Shown: piece after piece, positions 35,118-43,871 of the stretch | How positions within the stretch are numbered: the stretch's first letter is position 1 | Layout: each line of letters opens with the position of its first letter | DNA from: an uncultured Caulobacterales bacterium | GTDB taxonomy: Bacteria > Pseudomonadota > Alphaproteobacteria > Caulobacterales > Caulobacteraceae | Length of the DNA stretch: 64,000 bases | Assembly: GCA_903837135.1 (NCBI GenBank) | Contig: CAILTK010000056.1 | Coordinates: 1 to 64,000, forward strand | Direction: 5' to 3' | Program-made: the position numbers and the translations under genes | The notes under the pieces: generated by a model | Told to the model about the DNA's origin: nothing | What the model saw: only the letters and a program-made list of their open reading frames with translations | Databases searched by the model: none

Positions 35118-35887
35118 GACGGCCAAGGCGCCATCGACTCGTGCCGGCTGCAGGCCGCTTTTTCGCAATCGGCGCAGCTCGAGGCCAAGGCAGGAGCCGG
35201 CCCGGCGTCGAGCCGCAGCACGCTGATGCGGGGTTCGGGCGGGGTTTCCTGGCTCAGCGTCACGTCCAGCGTCTCGGCGCCCAGACAAACGCGGAGCTGC
35301 ATCGCCGTGGGCGGACGAAAGCGCAGGTCGACATAGTTCCAGGCCACCGTGGCGTCACGGCCGCGTTCCGCCTGCGAGCCGGGGACGATGCGTGAATGGG
35401 CGTGGCGCTCGACGATGGCGCAGTCGGCCTGCAGCGCCGCGTCGAACAGACTGTTGGAGAGCTGGCAGAGGCCCCCGCCGACGGACGCGACCATGCACCC
35501 CTGTTGCAGCATCCGCCCCTCGGCGAAACCGCGGGCCGCGGTCGGCGGTCCCACCTGGCGCCAGAAGCTGAACAGGCCCCCGGCCGGAATGACGATGCCG
35601 TCCAGGGCCGCGGCGGCGATCCGCAGGTTCTGCACCTTGCCCCGTTCGAACCTGAACTGCGTCTCGGACGGGCTGCTCCAAAGCGCGGTCGTCGACTGTC
35701 CGGCGATGTGGGAGAAGCGCGCCGGGTTTTGGCCAGGGCCGTAGCGGGCCGCGCCGCCGGCGAAATCCTCCACCCGGCGCTTCAAGCGCAGCGCCCGGCG
35801 CTTGGCTTCGAACACGAGCCAGGAAAACCACGATGGCGCCGCGCCATCCGGCTCGATCTCAGGATCCGTGGGCGCGGCGGGCGTCAT
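35114..35887 (-). CDS. VanW family protein
   Basis: A 257-aa protein from the ATG at 35887; a TTG at 35935 overlapping the stop of the upstream TetR gene is an alternative start. VanW core blocks are NLRIAAAALDG, IPAGGLFSFW, GRMLQQGCMVASVGGGLCQL, and TVAWNYVDLRFRPP. The C-terminus has a Cys cluster (SSCADCEKAACSRH) that might bind metal. The family is widespread but its biochemical role is not settled. It lies directly after a TetR gene on the same strand and is likely cotranscribed with it. Confidence 0.85.
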   Translation of the reverse strand: MTPAAPTDPEIEPDGAAPSWFSWLVFEAKRRALRLKRRVEDFAGGAARYGPGQNPARFSHIAGQSTTALWSSPSETQFRFERGKVQNLRIAAAALDGIVIPAGGLFSFWRQVGPPTAARGFAEGRMLQQGCMVASVGGGLCQLSNSLFDAALQADCAIVERHAHSRIVPGSQAERGRDATVAWNYVDLRFRPPTAMQLRVCLGAETLDVTLSQETPPEPRISVLRLDAGPAPALASSCADCEKAACSRHESMAPWPS

Positions 35888-35931
35888 GACCTCCACCCTA
35901 ACCCACGCTTGCGGCGCCCATGAGACACGAG

Positions 35932-36528
35932 TCAACGCTCACGCCGACGCTTCGGATCGGCGCGGCCGACGGCCGAGGTCAAGTTGCGCAACTCCTCGAA
36001 CGCGGCGCGAAGATGATCCTCCAGGCACATGGACGGATCGGCGAACCACGCGCCCGCCGCCCGGCCGAAGGCGGCCATTCCCACCTGGGCGGCCAGCGCG
36101 GCGGGGCCGCCCTCCACGCCCCGGCGTCGCAGCGCCTCCGCCAAGGCGTCGATCAGGCCCGCGGTCTTGGTGCGCACCCGTTCCTGAAGCGCGGGCGTAT
36201 CAGCAACGACCGTCTGCCGCGGTTCGGTGAACAGGCGATTGGCCTCGAGGATCGGACCGACCGCACCAAAGGCCCAAAGCAGGGCCTCCATCGGCTCCAG
36301 GGCCCCCGGGGCGGCGGCGACTCCGTCGGCGAGCGCCGCGCGAAACCGCTCCTCTCCGTCGAACAACACCTCGCGCTTGTCTGGAAAGTGCCGGAAGAAG
36401 GTGCGCTCGGTAACGCCCGCCCGGGCGGCGATTTCGGCCGTGGTCGTGGCGTCATAGCCGCGCTCGCGAAACAGCTCCAAGGCGGCCTGCTGCAGACGGC
36501 GGCGCGCATCCTCTCCATCGCGTGGCAA
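35932..36528 (-). CDS. TetR family transcriptional regulator
   Basis: A 198-aa protein. The HTH TTAEIAARAGVTERTFFRHF lies at about residues 29-48; the C-terminal half has the acidic helical domain common in this group. It is divergent from the quinone-oxidoreductase gene at 36641 with 112 bp between, and two near-identical 13-bp palindromes lie there (36546-36583). The obvious model is autorepression and repression of the oxidoreductase. Confidence 0.9.
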   Translation of the reverse strand: MPRDGEDARRRLQQAALELFRERGYDATTTAEIAARAGVTERTFFRHFPDKREVLFDGEERFRAALADGVAAAPGALEPMEALLWAFGAVGPILEANRLFTEPRQTVVADTPALQERVRTKTAGLIDALAEALRRRGVEGGPAALAAQVGMAAFGRAAGAWFADPSMCLEDHLRAAFEELRNLTSAVGRADPKRRRER

Positions 36529-36545
36529 AATCGCTCCACTCCATT

Positions 36546-36583
36546 GTCAGTGACTGACGCTACCTGTAATGTCAGTTACTGAC
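36546..36583. promoter_or_regulatory. Tandem TetR operators: two 13-bp palindromes
   Basis: GTCAGTGACTGAC (36546-36558) and GTCAGTTACTGAC (36571-36583) differ only at the central base and are 25 bp apart centre to centre. They start 18 bp from the TetR start codon and end 58 bp from the oxidoreductase start. Confidence 0.85.
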
Positions 36584-36640
36584 TTAACAGCGCCCGGCTC
36601 AGTCGCGTCGTAGCGTCCGCCCGGCGGTGGGAGACTTAGC

Positions 36641-37606
36641 ATGAGCGCTCAAGCGGCCGCGACTGCGGCGATGAAGACCCTTCGCTTCCACCACTACGGC
36701 GAGCCGGCGGACGTCCTGCGCCTGGAGGAGGCCGCCATACCGCATCCCGCCGGGAACCGCGTGCGCGTACGGGTTCACGCCTGTGGACTGAACCCCGCCG
36801 ATTGGGCGCTCTGCCGCGGGCTGTTCGCCGGCGAACTTCCCCGTGGGATCGGCCTCGACGTGTCGGGCGTCGTCGACGCCGTCGGCGAAGGCGTAGAGGA
36901 CGTGAAGATCGGCGACTGCGTGCTGGGCGCCGCCGATTTCGCCGGATATCCGAGCGCCGGGGCGTCGGATTTCGCCGTCCTGAACCACTGGGCGCCCGTG
37001 CCCGACAGCCTCGACCTGGTGGAGGCGGCCGCCCTGCCGATGGCGGTCGAGACGGCCTACCGCAGCCTCGATAATCTTCGCGTGGCCGCCGGACACACCC
37101 TCCTGGTGCACGGCGGCGGGACGATGATGGGGTTCGCCGCGGTGCAGATGGCCTTGATGCGGGGCGCCCGGGTGATCGCCACGGCGGGCGACACCTTCGC
37201 CGGACGGCTCCGGGCGTTGGGAGCGGAGGTCACGCCCTATGGCGAGGGAATGGTCGAGCGGGTTCTTCAGCTCACTGGCGGCGCGCCGGACCTCATCCTC
37301 GCCACCGCGCCGCCAAGCGGCGCGCTGCCGGCGCTGGTCCGGATCGCGGGGGGCGACCCGCGTCGCGTTCTCACCATCACGGACTTCCCCGCCGCGGCGG
37401 AGCTTGGCGTGCGCACCAGCTTCGGCGAGGACAACGCCGGCCCCCGGCACGATGCGTTTCCGGAGTTCGCCAAGCTGGCGGCGGAAGGCCGGTTCCACGT
37501 GCCGATCGCCCGGAGCTTCGCGTTCGAAGACTGGCGCGAAGCGCTCGACCTCAGCCAGAGCGGGCGGGCCCACGGCAAGCTCATGCTGCTACCGGCCGGC
37601 GCATGA
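36641..37606 (+). CDS. Zinc-independent quinone oxidoreductase (MDR superfamily)
   Basis: A 321-aa protein with a GroES-like N-terminal domain (VRVRVHACGLNPADWAL, GLDVSGVVDAVGEGV) and a Rossmann domain (about 145-260, LLVHGGGTMMGFAAVQMAL). It lacks the structural-zinc cysteine cluster, as in NADPH:quinone reductases. It probably reduces quinones or enones with NADPH. ATG at 36641 preceded by GGGAG. Likely controlled by the divergent TetR through the tandem palindromes, which fits a response to an electrophile. Confidence 0.9.
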   Translation: MSAQAAATAAMKTLRFHHYGEPADVLRLEEAAIPHPAGNRVRVRVHACGLNPADWALCRGLFAGELPRGIGLDVSGVVDAVGEGVEDVKIGDCVLGAADFAGYPSAGASDFAVLNHWAPVPDSLDLVEAAALPMAVETAYRSLDNLRVAAGHTLLVHGGGTMMGFAAVQMALMRGARVIATAGDTFAGRLRALGAEVTPYGEGMVERVLQLTGGAPDLILATAPPSGALPALVRIAGGDPRRVLTITDFPAAAELGVRTSFGEDNAGPRHDAFPEFAKLAAEGRFHVPIARSFAFEDWREALDLSQSGRAHGKLMLLPAGA

Positions 37607-37629
37607 GGGCGGACGGCGCGGTCAACACC

Positions 37630-37647
37630 GGCCGGAAAGATCCGGCC
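37630..37647. terminator. Hairpin between convergent genes
   Basis: ggccgg (37630-37635) and ccggcc (37642-37647) with a 6-base loop, between the ends of the oxidoreductase and P450 genes. There is no long T-run, so it is a weak candidate. Confidence 0.35.
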
Positions 37648-37699
37648 TCTCACGCTCCGTGATCAGGCCGACAGGCCGAAGCGGCGGCGCCCCTCGTTC

Positions 37700-38923
37700 T
37701 CACCCTGGCCAGACGAGCGGCAGCGCGGTCACGGTATTGACCATGCCGACGGCGAATTCCGGCCTTTGACCGGGCGCGATGGCGAAGTCAGGAATGCGCG
37801 GCAGCCACTCCTCGAGGAACACCTTCAGCTCGCGCCGGGCGAGGATGGCGCCGGGACAGGTGTGCGGCGCGCCGCCAAAGGCCGCATGCTTGATCGGCCG
37901 CTCGCGATTGAAGTCCACCGTCAGCGGATCGTCGAACCGGCGATCGTCGAGGCCGGCGAGGCCGTTCGGGACCTGCACCTGGTCGCCCTTCTTCAGGCGC
38001 ACGCCGCCAAGCGTCGTATCCTCGACCACCAGCCGGGCCGTGTTGACGAGGCCATGGCGCCGGATCAGCTCCTCGACCGCGTTGGGGATCAGGCCGGGGT
38101 CGTCGATCAACTGGCGTCGATGCGCAGGGTGCTCGGCCAGAAAGCGGGCGACGAAGCCGAGCATCGACGCCACGGTGTCGAGGCCGCCGAACATCAGCAG
38201 CACGACCATGCTCATGGTCTCCTCGAACGTGATCGGCCGCCCCTCGACCTCGCCTTTGCCTATAAAGCTTATGAGGTCATCGCCGGGTGTTTCCCGCCGG
38301 TCGCGGACGTAATCCCTGACATAGGCGGCCATGGCGCCGCTGGCCTTGCGGCGCTCGGCGACGTCGGGGCTGCGCGTGGCGATGTCCGCCAGCGGCCTCA
38401 GCCGGTCCATGTCGTCGGCCGGCAGGTCCATCATGTCCATGAAGACGGTGATCGGAAGCCGGGTGGCGAAGGCGCCGACGAATTCGCACTGGCCGTCCGC
38501 CAGGAACCCTTCGATCAGCCGCACCGCAGTCTCGCGGACACCCGCCTCGAGCTTGTCCACCGCCCGGGGCAGGAAGGCCGGCTGCATCAGCTTGCGATAG
38601 GGCCAGTGCTTCGGCGGATCCAGCGAGATGGGTATGGCCTGCATGCCGCCCGCCATGTCCACCCGCGGCAGGCTGAGCGCCGCCATGGAGAAACGCTCAT
38701 GATCGCTCTGCAGGATCTCGATGTCCTCGGCGCGGGTGGCGATCCAGTGTCCACCGTTGCGGGGGGTCCAGAACAGATCGGGATTGTCCTGCTGCACGCG
38801 CCGCCAGGCGAGATGCACATCGAGGCCGGCGCCGGCGAGACGGTAGAAGTCGATGTCGCGCACCCGCTCCGGGGGCACGTGATCCGGGATCGCCAGCCCA
38901 ATCCCCGCGCCGTCGCCGTCCAT
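37700..38923 (-). CDS. Cytochrome P450, P450cam (CYP101)-like
   Basis: A 407-aa soluble P450. Heme ligand Cys356 in FGGAPHTCPG, the K-helix E-x-x-R in EELIRR, and the I-helix acid-alcohol pair in MFGGLDTVAS are all present. The N-terminal NGGHWIATR, the LARRELKVFLEEWLPRIPDF block and the final ALPLVW follow P450cam closely. The camphor-binding Tyr96 (AYDFIP in P450cam) is Met here (GMQAIP), so camphor is unlikely to be the substrate; a related terpenoid or other hydrophobic molecule is plausible. No ferredoxin or reductase gene is next to it. The promoter side (38940-38955) is AT-rich. Confidence 0.92.
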   Translation of the reverse strand: MDGDGAGIGLAIPDHVPPERVRDIDFYRLAGAGLDVHLAWRRVQQDNPDLFWTPRNGGHWIATRAEDIEILQSDHERFSMAALSLPRVDMAGGMQAIPISLDPPKHWPYRKLMQPAFLPRAVDKLEAGVRETAVRLIEGFLADGQCEFVGAFATRLPITVFMDMMDLPADDMDRLRPLADIATRSPDVAERRKASGAMAAYVRDYVRDRRETPGDDLISFIGKGEVEGRPITFEETMSMVVLLMFGGLDTVASMLGFVARFLAEHPAHRRQLIDDPGLIPNAVEELIRRHGLVNTARLVVEDTTLGGVRLKKGDQVQVPNGLAGLDDRRFDDPLTVDFNRERPIKHAAFGGAPHTCPGAILARRELKVFLEEWLPRIPDFAIAPGQRPEFAVGMVNTVTALPLVWPG

Positions 38924-39039
38924 CCCAACCTCCGCCCGTATTATTGTAATATTTGAAACCTTATGCCGAACCTACGTGAACGCCAACCGTCCGATACGGC
39001 CGGGCTCGACTTCGCCGACCCCGCTGGCATTCTGCAGGC

Positions 39040-39441
39040 GTGAGCTCACTCTTCCGCTTGCCGAGCGCCGTTCCGCGAGACCCCCAGGTCGACGCCTGGT
39101 TCTCCATGCCTCATGATGCCCTACGCCCTTTGGCCGAACCCTGGTTTCAGCGCATGCGCGGCTGCGGGACGGATGTCCGCGAGCTCCTGCACGACGGACA
39201 TCCCACCGCCTGTGTCGGCGATGCGGCGTTCGCCTACACCGGCGCCTTCAAAGCCCACGTGAACGTCGGCTTCTTCCACGGCGCGGAGCTCGACGATCCG
39301 GCCGGCCTTCTCGAAGGCTCCGGCAAGCGCATGCGACATGTGAAGCTGCGCTGGGGGCAGCCGACCGACGAGGCCGCCGTGAACGCCCTCATCGCCGCCG
39401 CCTATCGCGACACCCGCTTGCGCCTCGCCGCCGGGGACTGA
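39040..39441 (+). CDS. DUF1801 family protein
   Basis: A 133-aa protein starting at GTG 39040. The blocks ELLHDGHPTACVGD, FAYTGAFKAHVNVGFFHGAEL and RMRHVKLRW are those of the DUF1801/YdhG-like family, an alpha/beta fold of unknown function. It is soluble, with no signal peptide. It converges with the GST gene (10 bp between the stops). Confidence 0.8.
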   Translation: MSSLFRLPSAVPRDPQVDAWFSMPHDALRPLAEPWFQRMRGCGTDVRELLHDGHPTACVGDAAFAYTGAFKAHVNVGFFHGAELDDPAGLLEGSGKRMRHVKLRWGQPTDEAAVNALIAAAYRDTRLRLAAGD

Positions 39442-39451
39442 TCCGCGCCGC

Positions 39452-40096
39452 TCAGTCGTAGCGCGGCAACCGGTCTCCCGGCAGGAGGTCGTAGGGCGAG
39501 CGCCAGCCCGGCAGGGCGGCGATGCGGCCGAGCCAAGCCTGCACACCGGGATAGGCCCCGGGCAGGTCGTAGCCGGTCTCGTCGGCCGGATAAGACAGGT
39601 AGGCGCACATGGACAGGTCGGCGATGGTCGCCTCGGGTCCGGCGATGAACGCCTGGTTCGCCACCTGCCGCTCGACGATCCCGAGAAAGTCGTCGACCCG
39701 CGCACGCAGGTAGGCCAGCACCGCCGGATCCGCCCTACGGCTGAAGGTGCGCATGAAGCGGTAGGTCGCCATGTGCGCGGAGAGCTTCTGGTTGTCCCAG
39801 AACAGCCATCGCAGCACCTCGAACCGCTCGACGTCGTCCGAGCCCCCGAGCCGGCCATAGCGTTCGGCGAGACGCAGCAGGATCGGGCCGGTCTGGGTGA
39901 GCTTGACGCCGTCCTCCTCGAGCACGGGGATCTCCCCCATCGGGTTGACCGTCGCCCGCCATTCCGGCGTCCAGGTGATCCGCGAGCCGAAGTCGGTCCA
40001 CACCGGCTCGAACGTCTCGCCGCACAGGGTCAGCATCAGCGCCAGCTTGTAGCTGTTGCCGGACTCCGGAAAGTAATGGAGGCGATAGCGGCTCAT
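39452..40096 (-). CDS. Glutathione S-transferase family protein
   Basis: A 214-aa protein from the ATG at 40096. The N-terminal thioredoxin-like domain contains SGNSYKLALML and the cis-Pro/glutathione block NPMGEIPVLEEDG with QTGPILLRLAERYG. The all-helical C-terminal domain follows (about 90-205) with ATIADLSMCAYLSY. It starts 16 bp after the carboxylesterase stop and is the last gene of the MFS-esterase-GST operon. It probably detoxifies or isomerises a pathway intermediate. Confidence 0.9.
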   Translation of the reverse strand: MSRYRLHYFPESGNSYKLALMLTLCGETFEPVWTDFGSRITWTPEWRATVNPMGEIPVLEEDGVKLTQTGPILLRLAERYGRLGGSDDVERFEVLRWLFWDNQKLSAHMATYRFMRTFSRRADPAVLAYLRARVDDFLGIVERQVANQAFIAGPEATIADLSMCAYLSYPADETGYDLPGAYPGVQAWLGRIAALPGWRSPYDLLPGDRLPRYD

Positions 40097-40112
40097 GCTG
40101 CGGAATCGATCG

Positions 40113-41642
40113 TCACCGTGGCGCCGCCGGCGGCGCATCCGCGGTCCGGCCGATGAAGTCGAGCGCCGCGGCGTCCGGCGTGGGTTCTACCTTGGGACCA
40201 TCGTTGGTGAAGTTGATCAGCCGGTCGGTGTTGTCGTAGCGCGGCCAGGCCGGACGGAAATCGCCGTTGGGATCGCCGGTCTTGGCGAAGGCGACCCAGT
40301 AGGCGCTGATCACCTTGGCGAGCGCGGCGTCACGTTCGTCCGTGGGCCACGGCGAGGCGGCCAGGGTCTGGAAGACGTACTGCCGGTCCGAGGCGTGGAC
40401 GGCGCCCTTGAGCACCTTGGGCGCGCCGGAGGAGACCACGGAGAACCGATAGAGCCAGGTCGGCGCGCCCGTCTTCGCGTGGGCCTTAGCCAGCGCCCGC
40501 GCCGGCTCGCCGAAGACGATATCGGTGATGATATGCGCCTTGAAGGCGTCCGCTCCGCCGTAGACGTCCTCGGCCGCGCCCCGCTGCTCCGGGGTCAGCC
40601 GGTCGAACGCCTTGAAGGCGCCGGCGTAGGCGGCCGGGATCTCCAGGTTGTTGGAGCCGACCAAATACGGAACCGGGGCCTCTCGGCCCTGCCGGAAGCC
40701 GTCGAGGACGCCCTGGGTGACCAGCGTCCCGTCGACGATCGGCGCCTCGCCCTTGATCATGTCGATATCGCCCGCCCCGACGATGGCGTCGGCGGGAATC
40801 GCGCGAAGCGCCGCCACGTCCTGGCCGACGACGCTGAGCCCGGCCACGAATCGCGCGCCCGAAAGCTCGGCGTCCGACAGGCTCTGGCCAACCTCGCGGC
40901 CGACGCCGGATTCGACGATGGCCTTGCTGAACAGGCCGCGCGCCTCGGGGATCAGCATCAGCCGGTTGACCGAAAGCCCGCCGGCCGACTCACCGAACAC
41001 GGTCACGCGCGCCGGATCGCCGCCGAAGGCGCTGATGTTCTGCTGCACCCACTTGAGCGCGGCGACCTGGTCCATCAGCCCGTAGTTGGCGAGCGCGCCA
41101 TGCCCGGGCTCGACCGACAGGGCGGGGTGGGCGAAGAAGCCGAACCGTCCGAGCCGGTAGTTGATCGACACCATCACCACGCCCTGCTGCGCCAGGCGGG
41201 TCCCGTCGTAGAGCGCCGCGGTGCCCGAGCCGTTCACGAGGCCGCCGCCGTGGATCCAGACCATCACGGGCAGGCGCGCGCCGCGGTCGGCCTTGGGCGT
41301 GAAGACATTGAGCGTCAGGCAGTCTTCGCTGCCCTTGCCTTCGCCGACGCCGTTGTCCGCGAAGAGCTTCTGCATGCAGATTTCGCCATTGTGGTCGGCC
41401 GGGCGCACGCCGGTCCAGGCGGCGGCGGGCTGCGGCGGGCGCCAGCGCAGCGGCCCGACCGGAGGCGCGGCGTAGGGGATGCCCCGGAAGCTGGACACCC
41501 CCTCGGCCCGCACGCCGGAGAGAAGGCCGCTGTCGATTCGGACCTGCTCGGCGATGCGGACCTGTTCGGCCGCCGACACCGATCCCGGCGCGAGGAGCGC
41601 CGCAAGCGCGGCAAGGAGAACGCAGTGGTGAAGCCGTCGCAT
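40113..41642 (-). CDS. Exported type-B carboxylesterase
   Basis: A 509-aa protein from the ATG at 41642 (AAGGA 8 bp upstream) with a signal peptide (cleavage after VSA-A, residue about 21). Type-B markers are FRGIPYAAPPVGPLRW, SEDCLTLNVFTP, oxyanion MVWIHGGGLVNGSG, nucleophile in VFGESAGGLS, and the catalytic His in GAVHASDRQYVF. The repeat AEQVRI-AEQVRI at the mature N-terminus is a small in-frame duplication. It would hydrolyse esters in the periplasm, with the neighbouring MFS protein moving the product. Confidence 0.92.
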   Translation of the reverse strand: MRRLHHCVLLAALAALLAPGSVSAAEQVRIAEQVRIDSGLLSGVRAEGVSSFRGIPYAAPPVGPLRWRPPQPAAAWTGVRPADHNGEICMQKLFADNGVGEGKGSEDCLTLNVFTPKADRGARLPVMVWIHGGGLVNGSGTAALYDGTRLAQQGVVMVSINYRLGRFGFFAHPALSVEPGHGALANYGLMDQVAALKWVQQNISAFGGDPARVTVFGESAGGLSVNRLMLIPEARGLFSKAIVESGVGREVGQSLSDAELSGARFVAGLSVVGQDVAALRAIPADAIVGAGDIDMIKGEAPIVDGTLVTQGVLDGFRQGREAPVPYLVGSNNLEIPAAYAGAFKAFDRLTPEQRGAAEDVYGGADAFKAHIITDIVFGEPARALAKAHAKTGAPTWLYRFSVVSSGAPKVLKGAVHASDRQYVFQTLAASPWPTDERDAALAKVISAYWVAFAKTGDPNGDFRPAWPRYDNTDRLINFTNDGPKVEPTPDAAALDFIGRTADAPPAAPR

Positions 41643-41724
41643 GAGGTGTCCTTGGCCGCCCGAGCCTTCGCCGCTCGAGCTTTGACGGCGACAGTGGCCG
41701 CGACCGGGGCCGACGGCAAGGGGA

Positions 41725-42942
41725 TCAGGCGGCGCGCGGTCTGGTCCGGCTGACCATGGCGACGATGACATACAGGGCGCAGGCCAGCGCCATCATCACC
41801 GCGGCGATGGACAGGGCCCCCGTGACCCTGGCGCCGTGAACGCCGATGGCGCTGACCGCCGGCCCGAGGCTGAGGCCGACCAGGGTGACGGCGGTGAGCA
41901 GCATGGCCGCCCCGCGCGACGGATCGAGGGCGATCAGGAGGCGCACCTGAAACGGGCTCATCGCCAGCCAGAACAGGCCGAACAGCAGGGCCGGGACGAC
42001 GAACAGCCAGGGCGCCCCGGCCAGGGCCAGGGCGACGATCACACAGGTCTGGCACAGCGCGCCGGCGATCAGCGCCGGCCGGTAGGGGAACCGCCCGCCC
42101 CAGGCCGCGACGGCGCCCGCGCCCGCCACCTGGAAGACCAGGCCGCCGGCGACCGCGACGCCGCCGAGGATAGGCGCGAAATGATGCTGGTCGACCAGGA
42201 GCGGCAGATAGTTCCACGCGCCGCCGATCGCCGCGTTCTGCAGCGCCACCGCGCCCAGGGTCAGCAGGATCGGCGCCGTCCACCGCGTGCGAGCGGTGCT
42301 TTGGGCGTCCGGCCCCCCGGCGCGGCTCGGCAGGAACAGCGCCGTCCCGGCGCTGATCAGGCTCAGTCCCGCCAGCACGACGAAGCCGCCGCCTTCGCCA
42401 AGCCGGGGCGTGATCCAGGCCGGGACCGCGAAGGCCATCAGCGCCTGCGGCAGGGTCGAGAGGCCAAGAAAGGCGCCGTTCACCCGATCGGGCTGGGAAT
42501 GATGGATGAGGATCACCAGCGCCGCCGACAGCGTCAGCCCCTCGAGCAGGCCGGCGACGCCACGGAACATGTCGAGCAGCAGGGTGGAGTCGGCCAGGTA
42601 GATGCCGAGGTGGGCGCCCGTCAGCATGAGCGACAGCGCCACCGCCTTGGCGCGGATCCCGCCGCGCCGCATCCAGGCCGGCCCCACCGCCGCTCCGAAC
42701 GCCAGCGCCAGGTCCTCGACGGTGGCCAGCGGTCCGACTTCGGCATTGCTCAGCCGGTGCGCGCTGGTCAGCGCCTCCAACAGGACGGGCTGCACGCCGA
42801 GAATCATCAGCGCCACCGTGCCGACCAGGAAGCACGCGGCGATCACCCCCATCGACGGATCGTGGCCCGGCGCCGGGGGCGGACCCACCTCGAGAATCTC
42901 CGCCCCGTGCGGCGCGGACATGGGCGATGCGGCGTCGATCAT
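41725..42942 (-). CDS. Major facilitator superfamily (MFS) transporter
   Basis: A 405-aa protein with about twelve hydrophobic helices. Segments such as GAAVGPAWMRRGGIRAKA between helices 2 and 3 and GLSTLPQALMAFAVPAW fit the MFS fold. The hydrophilic N-terminus is about 30 residues. Substrate unknown. It is the first gene of a leftward operon (83 bp before the esterase, then GST) and lies 185 bp after a TetR gene on the same strand; a palindrome at 43062-43071 lies in its promoter region. Confidence 0.88.
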   Translation of the reverse strand: MIDAASPMSAPHGAEILEVGPPPAPGHDPSMGVIAACFLVGTVALMILGVQPVLLEALTSAHRLSNAEVGPLATVEDLALAFGAAVGPAWMRRGGIRAKAVALSLMLTGAHLGIYLADSTLLLDMFRGVAGLLEGLTLSAALVILIHHSQPDRVNGAFLGLSTLPQALMAFAVPAWITPRLGEGGGFVVLAGLSLISAGTALFLPSRAGGPDAQSTARTRWTAPILLTLGAVALQNAAIGGAWNYLPLLVDQHHFAPILGGVAVAGGLVFQVAGAGAVAAWGGRFPYRPALIAGALCQTCVIVALALAGAPWLFVVPALLFGLFWLAMSPFQVRLLIALDPSRGAAMLLTAVTLVGLSLGPAVSAIGVHGARVTGALSIAAVMMALACALYVIVAMVSRTRPRAA

Positions 42943-43061
42943 ATCACTCCCCCGCGCAAACCGTCGCCCCGTCGGCCCGGCGCCGCCCCCCGTCGTCCGT
43001 CACGGCGATCTCTGCGACGACAGGACGCGAGGCGCTCCAAGCCGGATCCCCCAACGGGAAC

Positions 43062-43071
43062 GATAGCTATC
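43062..43071. promoter_or_regulatory. GATAGCTATC palindrome upstream of the MFS operon
   Basis: A perfect 10-bp palindrome 120 bp before the MFS start. The half site gatagcta recurs at 43829-43836 in front of the lactone oxidase gene, on the other side of the TetR gene. Confidence 0.5.
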
Positions 43072-43126
43072 ACTAGATGGTATGCAACGCTATTTTTCGG
43101 ACTGACCCTGGCGAGCCGATGCGCGC

Positions 43127-43762
43127 TCACGGCGTCAGCGCGTGGCGAATGATCAGCGCGGCGTCACGCAAGAATTCTTCGCGCGGGATCAGGGTCTCCT
43201 CATGCAGCATCTCGTCGACGGCGAAGCCGAACTCGATCGACAGGCGGACCCGCCGCCACAACACCTCGCGCGGCATATCCGGCAGGAGGGGCGCGTAGGC
43301 GTCGCACATCCGGTCGGTGACCAGGCGGTGGGAGTTCACCCGGACGTGCGCGAGCTGGGGCACGGCCCGCAGGGCGCGGAGGATCCAGACGGCGCCGGGC
43401 TCGTCCTCGGTCACGGTCGCCGTGGCGCGCATCAACTCTTCGACGGCGTCAGCCAGGGCGGCGAGGCCCTGGGGCGCGTAAGTGTCGAGCCACGAGAACA
43501 GCACCGCGTTCTGTCGCGCCATCAGTCGCTCGCCGAGCGCCTCGAGCACGGCGTACTTGTCCTTGAAATAGCGATAGAGCGCCGGCGGCGTCATGCTGGC
43601 GCGGGCGCAGATCAGGTTGGTGGAGATCCGCTCGACCCCCACCTCGCCAAGCAGGTCCGCCGCCACGTCCAGCAGCCGCTCGTAGGTCTGCACCGCCCGC
43701 TCCTGCCGAGGGGCCGGACGTGGGGTGGCGTCGGAAAGCGCTGTCGGCTTGGGGCTCGCCAT
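43127..43762 (-). CDS. TetR family transcriptional regulator
   Basis: A 211-aa protein from the ATG at 43762; a TTG four codons upstream is possible. The N-terminus is Pro-rich and disordered, followed by RLLDVAADLLGEVGVERIST and the HTH region NLICARASMTPPALYRYF. The C-terminal part matches the TetR ligand-binding domain. It lies between the MFS operon and the divergent lactone oxidase operon, and similar palindromic words flank it on both sides. Confidence 0.88.
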   Translation of the reverse strand: MASPKPTALSDATPRPAPRQERAVQTYERLLDVAADLLGEVGVERISTNLICARASMTPPALYRYFKDKYAVLEALGERLMARQNAVLFSWLDTYAPQGLAALADAVEELMRATATVTEDEPGAVWILRALRAVPQLAHVRVNSHRLVTDRMCDAYAPLLPDMPREVLWRRVRLSIEFGFAVDEMLHEETLIPREEFLRDAALIIRHALTP

Positions 43763-43821
43763 AGGGACATGCAACAGAGAAAGGCGGTGAGATCAAGTTT
43801 ACCGCGCCCAAACACGGCTTG

Positions 43822-43842
43822 ATCATATGATAGCTAAGGCTA
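43822..43842. promoter_or_regulatory. Palindromic region in the TetR/lactone oxidase divergent promoter
   Basis: ATCATATGAT (43822-43831) is a perfect palindrome and is followed by TAGC-taag-GCTA (43831-43842). The word gatagcta at 43829-43836 matches the half site of the 43062-43071 palindrome. Confidence 0.5.
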
Positions 43843-43871
43843 CTATACTCAAGAAGACGCGAGAGGGGCGC

